64,000 nt of DNA. It comes from Ideonella sp. GTDB lineage: Bacteria; Pseudomonadota; Gammaproteobacteria; Burkholderiales; Burkholderiaceae_C. Below are positions 28,367-36,286 of the stretch, one piece after another. Numbering within the stretch: the stretch's first letter is position 1; each line of letters opens with the position of its first letter. The position numbers and the translations under genes are program-made. Where the stretch lies: assembly GCA_016721465.1 (NCBI GenBank), contig JADKIA010000003.1, forward strand, positions 310,001 through 374,000, in the 5' to 3' direction. Under the pieces are notes generated by a model. It made no database searches. It was given only the letters and a program-made list of their open reading frames with translations, and was not told the origin of the DNA.

Positions 28367-29458
28367 TCAGTCGTAGAAGTAGAAGAACTTCGGGAAGGTG
28401 TTGAGCTCGGCCTTCAGGCGGAACACGTTCTTCCTGGCCAGCACCTTGCTCACTTCGCTTTCAGGGTCGAGCAGGTTGCCGAACTTGCGCGCACCGACCG
28501 GGCAGACCTCCACGCAGGCGGGGTAGCGCCCATGGCGGGTGCGTTGCAGGCACCAATGGCATTTCTCGACCACGCCGCGCATGCGCGGCCGGTTGCCCAG
28601 GTAGTGCGTCACCGGGTTCATGTCCTCCTTGGGCAGGACCGGCTCGGTGAGATTGAAGCGGCGCGCCCAGTAGGGGCAGGCGCCCATGCACATCTTGCAG
28701 CCTATGCACCAGTTGTAGTCGATCACCACCGGGCCGTCGGCCTCGCGGTAGGTGGTGCGCACCGGGCAGACCTTGACGCAAGGCGGCTTCTCGCACTGCA
28801 TGCAGGCGATCGGCATGTAGGTGGCGTCCTTCTCCGGCACGGCCTTGGGTTCGTACTGGTATTGCCCTTCGAGCACCTGGCCCGCCGGGGTATAGGCATT
28901 GCCGCCGACCTGGATGCCCAAGCCTTCGGGGTAGCCCTGGTTCATCTTCTCGTTCGAGAACTCGCCACGCTCCATGCGCAGCACCTGGATCCACTCGATG
29001 CGCTCACCGGGGCGGGCGCCGCGCGACTGGTTGTTCTCCTCGACGCAAGCCTTGACACAGCGCCGGCAACCGATGCACTTGCGCACGTTCAGGGCGTAGC
29101 CCATGAGCACGCCAGGCTGGGCCTCGGTGGTATCGACGGCGACCTTCTTGCCGTATTCGCCGGAATAGCGCTTCTCCAGCCGCACCCGCGCCTCGGCCTT
29201 CTCCTCCAGCGTCATCAGGCGATAGTTCTTCTGGAAGTGCTCGGCCCATTCGGTCGCCGCCTTGGCCTCGCCGGACTGCGCCATCAGCGTGGCCGTGCCC
29301 ATCAGCGAGGACATGCTCAGCATGCTGCCCGAGCGCAGAAAACCGCGGCGCGAGGTCTTTTCAACCGCCTCGGAAGGATCCGCAGAGGCCGGCGGTGCAC
29401 AGCACCCGGCAGCGGGCTCCTTGGCTGATTCCGCAGCCGAATTCACCTTGTTGGTCAC
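28367..29458 (-). CDS. Tat-exported four-[4Fe-4S] ferredoxin subunit, DsrO/NrfC/TtrB type
   Basis: Periplasmic electron-wire subunit. The 363-residue product starts at GTG 29458 with GGAGG 6 nt upstream. A twin-arginine signal lies at TSRRGFLRSG, about residues 35-45, preceded by an unusually long Ala/Pro- and Cys-containing leader (GCCAPPASADP). Four cluster-binding Cys groups follow: CIGCRRCVKAC, CMQCEKPPCVKVCP, CIGCKMCMGACP and CHWCLQ with CVEVCP. It lies first in the NrfD module, and no molybdopterin catalytic subunit is encoded next to it. It shares the 268-bp divergent promoter region with the aromatic amine dehydrogenase cluster. Confidence 0.92.
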   Translation of the reverse strand: MTNKVNSAAESAKEPAAGCCAPPASADPSEAVEKTSRRGFLRSGSMLSMSSLMGTATLMAQSGEAKAATEWAEHFQKNYRLMTLEEKAEARVRLEKRYSGEYGKKVAVDTTEAQPGVLMGYALNVRKCIGCRRCVKACVEENNQSRGARPGERIEWIQVLRMERGEFSNEKMNQGYPEGLGIQVGGNAYTPAGQVLEGQYQYEPKAVPEKDATYMPIACMQCEKPPCVKVCPVRTTYREADGPVVIDYNWCIGCKMCMGACPYWARRFNLTEPVLPKEDMNPVTHYLGNRPRMRGVVEKCHWCLQRTRHGRYPACVEVCPVGARKFGNLLDPESEVSKVLARKNVFRLKAELNTFPKFFYFYD

Positions 29459-29545
29459 CTTGTCCTCCAGTACGGAAATGGCCTTGAATGGCTCAGACCC
29501 CAGCCAACGCAGGGCGCATTCTTCTCAGAATTCCATCTGCGGCCC

Positions 29546-29559
29546 GTGATCGAGGTCAA
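29546..29559. promoter_or_regulatory. Weak candidate FNR/ANR-type site between divergent operons
   Basis: GTGATCGAGGTCAA fits TTGAY-N4-RTCAA at 9 of 10 fixed positions. It lies 88 bp upstream of the Fe-S gene start and about 168 bp upstream of aauB. This is a chance-level match on its own. It is listed because the downstream module is of a respiratory type often controlled by oxygen. Confidence 0.3.
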
Positions 29560-29726
29560 AGCCCATGGCTGTTCCCGGACTCTTGCTCGAAGGCGTCGAT
29601 CTTGAATTGGCGGCAGGGATCCAGCCCGTGCCCATGTCGGCGCCGCGTTGCCAAATCGGGATAACCATGGCCCGGCGGGCGTCGCATACTGCGGCCCTTG
29701 CATCGGCCCGGCCTTCGAGGACTCGC

Positions 29727-30962
29727 ATGAACGCTCCGTTTCCATCCCGATCCAGGCTCTTGTCGCCGAGCGCGGCATGGGGCGCACTGGTGGTCGCCCT
29801 GGGTTTGCTGGCCGGCGCGGCCGCCCAGGCCGCCAAGCCCGCGCCCAAGCCGGCGGCCAAGGCCACCGCGGTGCCCGCCGAGTTGCCGCCCGAGACCTTG
29901 ACCACCTCCACCATCGCCGCAGACCGCACGGCGCGCGTCTACTTGGCCGACGTCGCGATCAGCCACCTCAACGATGGCCGCGTGCGCGTCTTCGACGCCA
30001 AGGACGGCAAGTTGCTGGGCATGGTGTCCACCGCCTTCGCCGGCAACTTCGCGCTGTCGCCCCGGCACGACGAGATGTATGTGGCCACCACCCACTTGAG
30101 CCGCAGCACACGGGGCGAGCGGATGGACGTGCTCGAGGTGCACGACACGCAGACCCTGGCCTTCAAGCACGAGGTGATCCTGCCCACCAAGCGGGCGCAG
30201 GCGCTGCCCTACCGCAACCTGGTGCGCCCCACGGCCAATGGCCGCTTCGTGCTGGTGATGAACGCCACGCCGGCCACCTCGGTCACCGTGGTCGACCTGC
30301 AGCAGCGCAAGGTGGCGGCCGAGGTGCCCACGCCCGGGTGCTGGGGCACCTTTGCGGCGGCCACGCATGCCGCGCGCTTTTCCATGCTCTGCGGCGACGG
30401 CTCGGTGGCCACCATCACGCTGGACGACAACGGCCAGCCCACCGACCGGCAGATGACCGCCAAGCTCTTCGATGGTGACACCGACGCCTGGTTTCACCAC
30501 GCCGAGCAGGCGGGCGATCGCTACTGGTTCCTGTCCTTCAAGGGCGTGCTCAATGAGTTGAACCTGGGCGGCGCGAAGGCCGAAGTCAAGTCCAGCCGAG
30601 CGCTGGTGGGTGGGGCCGACGCCAAGGCCGGTTGGCGCCCGGGTGGCTACCAACCCTTCACCGTGGACGGGCAGGGCCGCTGGGCCGTGCTGGGCATGCA
30701 CGCCAAGGGCGCGGAAGGCACGCACAAGAGCCCGGCCGCCAAGCTGTGGGTGGTGGACCTGGCCAGCGGCCAGCGCACGGCCGTGCTGCCGGGCGTGATG
30801 GCGATCTCGCTCAATTTCTCGGGCAACGGCGAGCGCCTGCATGCGCTGGACGCCGAGAAGGGCGCCTTCCACAGCTGGGCCTTCGAGGCCGGCAAGATCA
30901 GGAAGCTGGCGTATGTGCCCGGCGCCGGCGAGACGGCCTCGTTGATCGAGTCCCATGATTGA
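29727..30962 (+). CDS. aauB: Aromatic amine dehydrogenase heavy (alpha) chain
   Basis: Large subunit of a periplasmic TTQ-dependent amine dehydrogenase that oxidises primary amines to aldehydes plus ammonia. The 411-residue product starts at ATG 29727 (GAGG 6 nt upstream) and has a Sec signal peptide ending near AAAQAAKP. The body is a seven-bladed beta-propeller of MADH/AADH heavy-chain type: RVYLADVAISHLNDGRVRVFDA, GNFALSPRHDEMYVATTHLSR, GCWGTFAAATHAARFSMLCGDGS (paired Cys) and LWVVDLASGQRTAVLPG. Gene order B-E-D-A, and the AADH-like light chain, support assignment to the aau rather than the mau type. It overlaps aauE by 8 bp. Confidence 0.88.
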   Translation: MNAPFPSRSRLLSPSAAWGALVVALGLLAGAAAQAAKPAPKPAAKATAVPAELPPETLTTSTIAADRTARVYLADVAISHLNDGRVRVFDAKDGKLLGMVSTAFAGNFALSPRHDEMYVATTHLSRSTRGERMDVLEVHDTQTLAFKHEVILPTKRAQALPYRNLVRPTANGRFVLVMNATPATSVTVVDLQQRKVAAEVPTPGCWGTFAAATHAARFSMLCGDGSVATITLDDNGQPTDRQMTAKLFDGDTDAWFHHAEQAGDRYWFLSFKGVLNELNLGGAKAEVKSSRALVGGADAKAGWRPGGYQPFTVDGQGRWAVLGMHAKGAEGTHKSPAAKLWVVDLASGQRTAVLPGVMAISLNFSGNGERLHALDAEKGAFHSWAFEAGKIRKLAYVPGAGETASLIESHD

Positions 30963-31503
30963 GATGGACGCCCTGATCCTGATGATCGCTGCGGGCTGCA
31001 CCGCCGCGCTGCTGCTGCACGCGGCTGCGGCCAAGCTGGGTGACCGCGAGGCCTTCGCGCAGCATCTGGCGGCGTACGGCGTGCCCGATGCGGCGCAGCC
31101 GCTGCTGGCCTGGGCGCTGCCGCTGGCCGAGGGCGCCTTGGCGCTGGGGCTGGTGACGCCGTGGCGTGCGCTGGCCGCGGCCGGCGCTGCGGTCTTGCTG
31201 CTGCTGTATGGCGCGGCGATGGCCTGGCATCTGTCGCAAGGGCGCGTGCTCGATTGCGGCTGTGGCGGCGATCCGCTGCAGCAGTCGTGGACGCTGGTGG
31301 CGCGCAACGTCGTGCTGGCCATGCTCGCCGCTGTGGCCGCCCAACCCGTGGCGGCGCGCCCGGACGCCGCCGCGCTGGGCGCGGGCGACTTCGCGGTGGC
31401 GGCCGCGGCCGTGCTGCTGGCCGCGCTGATCTACGCCGCCTTCAATCAACTGCTGCGCCAGAATCCGGCGCAGCGTGCAACGCGGTCGAGGAGATCGGCA
31501 TGA
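30955..31503 (+). CDS. aauE: MauE/AauE-type membrane protein for amine dehydrogenase light-chain maturation
   Basis: A 182-residue integral membrane protein with about four helices (ALILMIAAGCTAALLLH, WALPLAEGALALGLV, AAAGAAVLLLLYGAAMA and a C-terminal helix). The cytoplasm/periplasm loop motif VLDCGCGGD holds two Cys in CxC, as in the MauE/DoxX-like family. The family is needed for export, disulfide formation and stability of the light chain. The start is ATG 30955 (an in-frame ATG at 30964 is possible). It overlaps aauB and shares ATGA with aauD, so all are translationally coupled. Confidence 0.87.
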   Translation: MIEMDALILMIAAGCTAALLLHAAAAKLGDREAFAQHLAAYGVPDAAQPLLAWALPLAEGALALGLVTPWRALAAAGAAVLLLLYGAAMAWHLSQGRVLDCGCGGDPLQQSWTLVARNVVLAMLAAVAAQPVAARPDAAALGAGDFAVAAAAVLLAALIYAAFNQLLRQNPAQRATRSRRSA

Positions 31504-32111
31504 ATGCGCTGAGCATTTCAGTGGTGTTGTTGTGGCTGGCGGTGATCGTGCTGGCACTGCTGGTGTGGGCTCTGTCGCGGCAAGTGGGCGTGCTGTTCGA
31601 GCGCGTGGCGCCGATGGGTGCGCTGGTCACCGATGCCGGGCCGGCGGTCGGCTCGCCGTCACCCACGTTCAAGCTGCCCAGCCTGACCGGTGCGCCGGTG
31701 GCCATCGGCGGCGCCAGCGCCGCACCCACGCTGCTGTTCTTCCTGTCGCCCAGCTGCCCGGTGTGCAAGAAGCTGCTGCCGGTGCTCAAGAGCCTGCGTG
31801 CGGACGAGGGCCGGCGACTCGAGGTGGTGCTGGCCAGCGATGGCGAGCCCGACGCGCAGCGCCACTTCATCCAGGCGCAGCGGCTGGAAGACTTTCCCTA
31901 CGTGCTGTCCACCGAGCTGGGCATGGGCTACCGCGTGTCCAAACTGCCCTACGCCGTGCTGCTGGACGCGCGCGGCAGCGTGGTGGCCAAGGGCCTGATC
32001 AACTCGCGCGAGCAACTCGACAGCCTGCTCAATGCGCACGACATGCAGGTGTCGTCGATTCAGAGCTACCTGGGTCAGGCCTCGCTCGACGCGACCGCCA
32101 AGGCCGCCTGA
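31500..32111 (+). CDS. aauD: MauD/AauD-type thioredoxin-fold protein for light-chain disulfides
   Basis: A 203-residue membrane-anchored periplasmic protein: one N-terminal helix (SISVVLLWLAVIVLALLVWAL), then a thioredoxin-like domain with FFLSPSCPVCKKLLPVLKSL holding the CPVC active site. A cis-Pro region (VSKLPYAVLLDARG) follows. It is thought to form or isomerise the six disulfides of the dehydrogenase light chain. It starts at ATG 31500 within the stop of aauE and ends 47 bp before aauA. Confidence 0.9.
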   Translation: MNALSISVVLLWLAVIVLALLVWALSRQVGVLFERVAPMGALVTDAGPAVGSPSPTFKLPSLTGAPVAIGGASAAPTLLFFLSPSCPVCKKLLPVLKSLRADEGRRLEVVLASDGEPDAQRHFIQAQRLEDFPYVLSTELGMGYRVSKLPYAVLLDARGSVVAKGLINSREQLDSLLNAHDMQVSSIQSYLGQASLDATAKAA

Positions 32112-32158
32112 GCCGACCCCAAGACAACGACCTTCAAAGCATCCAAGGACCTCGACCC

Positions 32159-32686
32159 ATGCGCAGACTCTTCGACTGGATGGACCGTTTCACCGAGCGC
32201 GGCCTACGCGGCGTGGCGCACCGCCACGGCCGTCGCAGCCTGCTGGGCAAGCTGGGCGTGGCGCTGGTGGGTGGCGCGGTACTGCCCATGCTGCCCTTCG
32301 ACCGCAGCGGCGCCTTCGCGGCCGAGCCGGCCAAGCCGAAGCCCGACCCCAACGACCCCAGCAAGTGCGAATACTGGCGCTACTGCGCCTTCGACGGCTA
32401 CCTGTGCACCTGCTGCGGTGGTTCGCTCACGCAATGCCCGCCGGGCACCGACGCGTCCAAGGTGAGCTGGGTGGGCACCTGCCTGAACCCGAACGACGGG
32501 CGCCAGTACCTGGTGTCCTACCACGACTGCTGCGGCAAGGGCTCCTGCGGCAACTGCCTGTGCAACAACAATGAACGTGAGCGGCCTGGCTACCGCCTGG
32601 GCGTGCACAACGACATCAACTGGTGCATGGCCAACGCCAGCAACATGTTCCACTGCACCACGTCGATCATCGTGGGTGTGGCGTGA
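32159..32686 (+). CDS. aauA: Aromatic amine dehydrogenase light (beta) chain carrying tryptophan tryptophylquinone
   Basis: Catalytic subunit of 175 residues with a long twin-arginine leader (HRHGRRSLLGKLGVAL). The two Trp that form the TTQ cofactor are Trp104 (SWVGTCLNP) and Trp155 (NDINWCMAN), 51 apart as in known enzymes. The catalytic Asp is Asp123 (YHDCCG), 19 after the first Trp. The many Cys (CEYWRYC, LCTCCGG, CGNCLC and others) supply the dense disulfide network. The segments LCxCCGG, ERPGY and FHCTTS match aromatic amine dehydrogenase of Alcaligenes faecalis better than methylamine dehydrogenase (which has CDCSGG), from recalled sequences. AAGGA precedes the ATG. Confidence 0.93.
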   Translation: MRRLFDWMDRFTERGLRGVAHRHGRRSLLGKLGVALVGGAVLPMLPFDRSGAFAAEPAKPKPDPNDPSKCEYWRYCAFDGYLCTCCGGSLTQCPPGTDASKVSWVGTCLNPNDGRQYLVSYHDCCGKGSCGNCLCNNNERERPGYRLGVHNDINWCMANASNMFHCTTSIIVGVA

Positions 32687-33126
32687 GGCTGGCGGCCCGG
32701 CTGCTTGGCGTGGCGGCTGCGATGGCTGGCAGCGCGGCGCTGGCCGCCGATGGCCAGGCCTTGTTCAAGCAGCACTGCGCCGTGTGCCACCAGGAGACCG
32801 CCACCGGCACGGTGGGCCTGGCGCCGTCGCTTCAGGGCGAGCACTGGCAGCGCCTGGGTGCCGAGCGGGCCTACCTGCCCACGGTGATGCTCAAGGGCCT
32901 GGCGGGCATGATCAAGGTCGGTGGCCAGCCCTTCGTCGGCAGCATGCCGCCCTTCGCGCCGCAACTGGGCGATGAAGACCTGGCGGCCATTGCCACCCAC
33001 CTGCGCGGGCTGCAGGGCGCCAAGGAGGCCAAGCCTTACGCGGCCGACGAGTTCACAGCACTGCGCGGCGCCCCGGGCGATCCGGCCAGGAGCCGCGCGC
33101 TGCGCAAGCAGATCCTCGGTGAGTGA
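32683..33126 (+). CDS. Periplasmic monoheme cytochrome c of the aau cluster
   Basis: A 147-residue cytochrome starting at GTG 32683, whose GTGA overlaps the aauA stop. It has a Sec signal peptide (RLAARLLGVAAAMAGSAALA), the heme site KQHCAVCHQ and a likely Met axial ligand in GSMPPF, so it is a class I cytochrome. In A. faecalis the corresponding position (orf-2, after aauA) encodes a small periplasmic monoheme cytochrome c, so the synteny holds. It is a probable electron acceptor or relay for the dehydrogenase. Its C-terminus has a charged tail (ARSRALRKQILGE). Confidence 0.88.
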   Translation: MRLAARLLGVAAAMAGSAALAADGQALFKQHCAVCHQETATGTVGLAPSLQGEHWQRLGAERAYLPTVMLKGLAGMIKVGGQPFVGSMPPFAPQLGDEDLAAIATHLRGLQGAKEAKPYAADEFTALRGAPGDPARSRALRKQILGE

Positions 33127-33144
33127 CGCGGCGCGCCGCTTGGC

Positions 33145-33636
33145 ATGCCATATAAAGTGAGCGTCCAAGGCCTTCTGCCGGGCCTGCTGCCGGGCCTGCT
33201 GGTGGGCCTGCTGCCGGGCCTGCTGGTGAGCCTGCTGGCGGCCGGGGTCGTCTGGGCCCAGCCTGCGGCCAGCAACCCGCGCACTTTGTACGTGCTGCAC
33301 TGCGCCGGCTGCCATGCGCTGGACGCCAGTGGCGTGCCCGACAAGGGCGTGCCCACCATGCGCGGTGCGCTGGGCCACTTCCTGCAATTGCCAGAGGGCC
33401 GCGCCTTTCTGGTGCAGGTGCCGGGCGTCAACAACGCGGGCCTGAACGACGAGCAGATTGCGCTGCTCACCAACTGGACCGTGCGGCAGTTCTCGGCCGA
33501 CACGGCCCCCATGGGCTGGGCACCCTACACCGCGGCCGAGGTGGCGCAGGCCCGCGCCCAGCGGCCGGCGGACGTGATGCGGCGGCGCGTCGAACTGGTG
33601 CAACGCCTGCAGCGTGAGGGGCATGACTTGAAGTGA
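33145..33636 (+). CDS. Second monoheme cytochrome c-like protein with repetitive leader
   Basis: A 163-residue product from ATG 33145 (a GTG at 33157 is possible; no clear ribosome site at either). The signal peptide is built from a repeated GLLPGLL/VGLL unit, an exact or near-exact 15-30-bp DNA repeat at about 33172-33240. The mature part has one heme site (VLHCAGCHAL) and a Met in TMRGALGHF that could be the sixth ligand. The middle portion LPEGRAFLVQVPGVNNAGLND is seen in small cytochromes of amine oxidation clusters. It follows the first cytochrome by 18 bp and ends the aau operon. The gene may encode a partner for the TTQ enzyme or a maturation factor. Confidence 0.82.
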   Translation: MPYKVSVQGLLPGLLPGLLVGLLPGLLVSLLAAGVVWAQPAASNPRTLYVLHCAGCHALDASGVPDKGVPTMRGALGHFLQLPEGRAFLVQVPGVNNAGLNDEQIALLTNWTVRQFSADTAPMGWAPYTAAEVAQARAQRPADVMRRRVELVQRLQREGHDLK

Positions 33637-33681
33637 TCGGGCGGGCCTGCGCCACCCACCCGCGCGCACGCCTTGCCCTGC

Positions 33682-34806
33682 TCAGCGCGGGCAAACGTTG
33701 AACGCATCGGCGCCGACGGCGGCTCGACAACTCTGCTGCTGGCCGGTCTGCAGCCGCGCGGTGCAGCGGGCATCTGCGCTCGCATACCAGGGCGCCTTGG
33801 AGGCCGCGGCCGATGCCGGTGCAGCGGCGGCCTGCAGCTGCTTGGTGAAGGCCTGGATGCTGTGTTGCGCCACCAGGTTCCAGGTGCTGGCGAACGGGAA
33901 GCGCAGCTCCTGCACGTGGCGCTCCGGCGGCAGGAAGGCCTTGTGGAAGCTGCGCAGCAGGGCCAGCACCTCGTAGGACTCGTAGACGCGAAGGATGCGT
34001 GCCTCGCTGCCCAGCTCGTCGCGGCAGGCGCAAGCCTCGCGTTGCGCCGCCTTGGGCACATCGACGAAGCCGGTCACCGACGAGGGGTCGAACACGATCG
34101 CCTGCAGCACCTGCGTCGGGTGGGCGTAGAGCACCTGCTGCGCCAGCCCGCCGCCGAGCGAATGCCCGGTGGTGCGGACCACCGGATCGGGCCGCCCGTT
34201 GGCCCGCGCCTCGGCCGTCACGCGCTCGATCACCCGTGAGGCCTGCGCCCTGGCCCGGCTGTATTGGTTGTCGGCGATGAACCAGCGCGTCAGCCACCAC
34301 AGGTTGCCGTAGAGCCAATCGCCCTTGCCGCCGGTGCCCCGGAAGGCCAGGACCAGCTCGTCGCGCCCGGCCACCTGGCGCCGCCACACCTGGAACATGA
34401 AGCCCGTGTCGTCCTCACACCCGCCGGGCGAACCCAACTCGGGCGCCAGGGACCAACCGGGCCCGTCCACGCCGGGCCGGCCGAGCGCCTGCACGAGCGC
34501 GGCCGCGTCGACGTCGGACACCGACTCGCCGCTGGCCTTGCAGTCGGACCCGCTGTGGTAAGCCAGCACGGACATCTGCGCCGGGGCCACGAAGCGTGCC
34601 GCTGCGGCCGCGGTGTCGGCCAGCTGGATGCGATAGCGCGACGTGCGCATGCGGGGCAGCGTGTCGTTGCCGAGCACTTGGTCCGGGCAGTCCTCCACGA
34701 ACAGGTGCGTGCAGGCCGCCAGGCCCATTGCGCCGATCAGCACGGCCGCCCGGCCTGCAGCGCGCCACCGAGGTTTGATGATCGCCATCGCCATCGCCAT
34801 CGCCAT
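33682..34806 (-). CDS. Class 3 lipase-like lipoprotein
   Basis: A 374-residue lipoprotein starting at the first ATG of a hexanucleotide repeat (34806), with AAGGAG 6 nt upstream. The lipobox is IGAMGLAAC, so Cys about residue 32 is acylated and the protein is anchored to a membrane. The alpha/beta-hydrolase core has LAFRGTGGKGDWLYGN (oxyanion region) and the nucleophile elbow TTGHSLGGGLAQ, as in fungal-type class 3 lipases. Asp in VFDPSSV and a His near the C-terminus could complete the triad. The Ala-rich linker (AAAAPASAAASK) and six or more Cys near the C-terminus are extra. It is convergent with the cytochrome genes. Confidence 0.82.
   Translation of the reverse strand: MAMAMAMAIIKPRWRAAGRAAVLIGAMGLAACTHLFVEDCPDQVLGNDTLPRMRTSRYRIQLADTAAAAARFVAPAQMSVLAYHSGSDCKASGESVSDVDAAALVQALGRPGVDGPGWSLAPELGSPGGCEDDTGFMFQVWRRQVAGRDELVLAFRGTGGKGDWLYGNLWWLTRWFIADNQYSRARAQASRVIERVTAEARANGRPDPVVRTTGHSLGGGLAQQVLYAHPTQVLQAIVFDPSSVTGFVDVPKAAQREACACRDELGSEARILRVYESYEVLALLRSFHKAFLPPERHVQELRFPFASTWNLVAQHSIQAFTKQLQAAAAPASAAASKAPWYASADARCTARLQTGQQQSCRAAVGADAFNVCPR
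34783..34806. repeat. Hexanucleotide tandem repeat (ATGGCG)4 at the lipase start codon
   Basis: Read on the minus strand, four exact copies of ATGGCG encode MAMAMAMA. Each copy carries a possible start codon at a different distance from the AAGGAG ribosome site, so slippage would change spacing but not the frame. Confidence 0.9.
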
Positions 34807-35088
34807 CGCTTTCTCCTTGATCGAGCGTACTTGCGATGAACCCCGCGCGGTATCAGGTCGGCAGGCATCCCGCAAGCCGATTCTCGGTCGCCGTCGAGGC
34901 GCGATGGGGTGCGGATCGCGCGGAGTTCGCGCCCGCCTTGTCGTGGGTCATCGCGGCTGCGCTTGCAGTCGCACCAGACCGGTCACGGTTCGGTCGGTGT
35001 CTGAGCGTCGCCCCTGGAAAGCTTGGATACCGCAGCCACCGGTCGGAGGGCACACTCGAGCGATCTCCTTCCTTCCATGCCCACGACG

Positions 35089-36279
35089 ATGAGCGATCCC
35101 TACCAAGGCCTGCAGGCCGGCAGCTTTGCCATGTCCGCGCAGGAGCGCATCGTGCACGGCGTGCCCGCCGGCGCGGCGGTGTTGGCCGAAGCCGAGCGCC
35201 TGGGCGCGCAGCGCGTGTTCCTGATCTCCGGCCGAACACTCGGCGCATTGACCGACGGGCCACTGCAGCGAGTGGCGGCAGCGCTGGGTGCGCGCCATGC
35301 CGGCACCTTTGCCGCCGTGCGAGCGCACAGCCCGCGCGAGGATGTGGTCGCTGCGGCGGCGGCGGCGCGTGCTTGTGGCGCCGACCTGCTGGTGGGCATC
35401 GGCGGCGGCTCGGCGATCGACGCGGCCAAGGCCGTGCAACTGTGCCTGTGGCATGGCCTGACCTCGGCCGAATCGATGGAGCCCTACCGCACCGGTGCGG
35501 CGGCCGAATCCGCGCGCGCCATCGCGCCGCCGCCCGATGCGATCCGCATGCTGGCGGTGAGCACCACGCTGTCGGCGTCCGAGTTCACGGCCATGGCCGG
35601 CATCACCGATTCGGCCACGCAGGCCAAGCAGATGTTCGCGCACCGGCTGATGGTGCCGCGCGTGGCGGTGCTCGACCCGGCGGCCACGCTGGACACGCCC
35701 GAGGGCCTGCTGTTTTCCACCGCCATCCGCTCGGTGGACCATGCGGTGGAGACCTGGTGCTCGCCGCTGGCCACGCCCGCCACCGAGGCGTTGTCGCTGC
35801 AGGGGCTGCGGCTGCTGGCGCGCGCGCTGCCCGCCATCCAGGCCGCCCCGCAGGCCCTGGCGCCGAGGCTCGACGCGCAGTTCGGCATGTGGCAGGCGAT
35901 CGCCGCGCTGGCCGCCGGCGTGCAGACCGGCGCCAGCCACGGCATCGGCTATGCGCTGGGTGCCGGCTTCAACGTGCCGCATGGGCACACCTCGTGCGTG
36001 CTGCTGCCGGCCGTGCTGCAGTGGAACGCGGCGGCGAACGCGGCGCGGCAGCAGGCCTTGTCGCAGGCCATGGGCGCGCCCGACCGACCGGCGCATGAGC
36101 TCGTGCGCGGGCTGATCGCGGGCCTGGGCCAGCCCGTCAGCCTGCGCGCCGTGGGTCTGCGCGAGGATCAACTGGGTGACCTGGCCCAGCGCGCCCTGGC
36201 CTACCCGCCGGTGCAGGCCAACCCGCGGCCGATCCGCGGTGTGGAGGACGTGCGCGAGATCCTTGCGCTGGCCTGGTAG
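35089..36279 (+). CDS. Iron-type alcohol dehydrogenase, maleylacetate reductase-like
   Basis: A 396-residue cytoplasmic enzyme from ATG 35089 (ATG 35077 also possible; ribosome sites weak). It has the NAD(P) motif GIGGGSAIDAAKA and metal-binding regions: FSTAIRSVDHAVETWC and GASHGIGYALG with NVPHGHTSC. Family III ADHs of this shape reduce maleylacetate (aromatic ring-cleavage pathways) or interconvert alcohols and aldehydes. No ring-cleavage genes lie nearby, so the substrate is open. Its N-terminal end SDPYQGLQAGSFAM is not a signal peptide. The 282 bp before it hold no recognisable gene. Confidence 0.87.
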   Translation: MSDPYQGLQAGSFAMSAQERIVHGVPAGAAVLAEAERLGAQRVFLISGRTLGALTDGPLQRVAAALGARHAGTFAAVRAHSPREDVVAAAAAARACGADLLVGIGGGSAIDAAKAVQLCLWHGLTSAESMEPYRTGAAAESARAIAPPPDAIRMLAVSTTLSASEFTAMAGITDSATQAKQMFAHRLMVPRVAVLDPAATLDTPEGLLFSTAIRSVDHAVETWCSPLATPATEALSLQGLRLLARALPAIQAAPQALAPRLDAQFGMWQAIAALAAGVQTGASHGIGYALGAGFNVPHGHTSCVLLPAVLQWNAAANAARQQALSQAMGAPDRPAHELVRGLIAGLGQPVSLRAVGLREDQLGDLAQRALAYPPVQANPRPIRGVEDVREILALAW

Positions 36280-36286
36280 CCGTCTG

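Noticed and set aside
29459..29726. Upstream in-frame extension of aauB from 29565
   Set aside because: The extra residues precede the signal peptide and lack a ribosome site. ATG 29727 has GAGG at the right distance.
29727..32686. Methylamine dehydrogenase (mau) assignment
   Set aside because: The light chain has LCxCCGG and ERPGY segments as in aromatic amine dehydrogenase, and no mauF, mauG, mauC, mauJ or mauL-N genes accompany it.
33172..33240. CRISPR-like repeat
   Set aside because: The short units are directly adjacent, without spacers, and in frame within a signal peptide.
34836..35088. Possible small gene in the space before the iron-type alcohol dehydrogenase
   Set aside because: The open frame has no ribosome site and changes into a non-coding shadow of the dehydrogenase.
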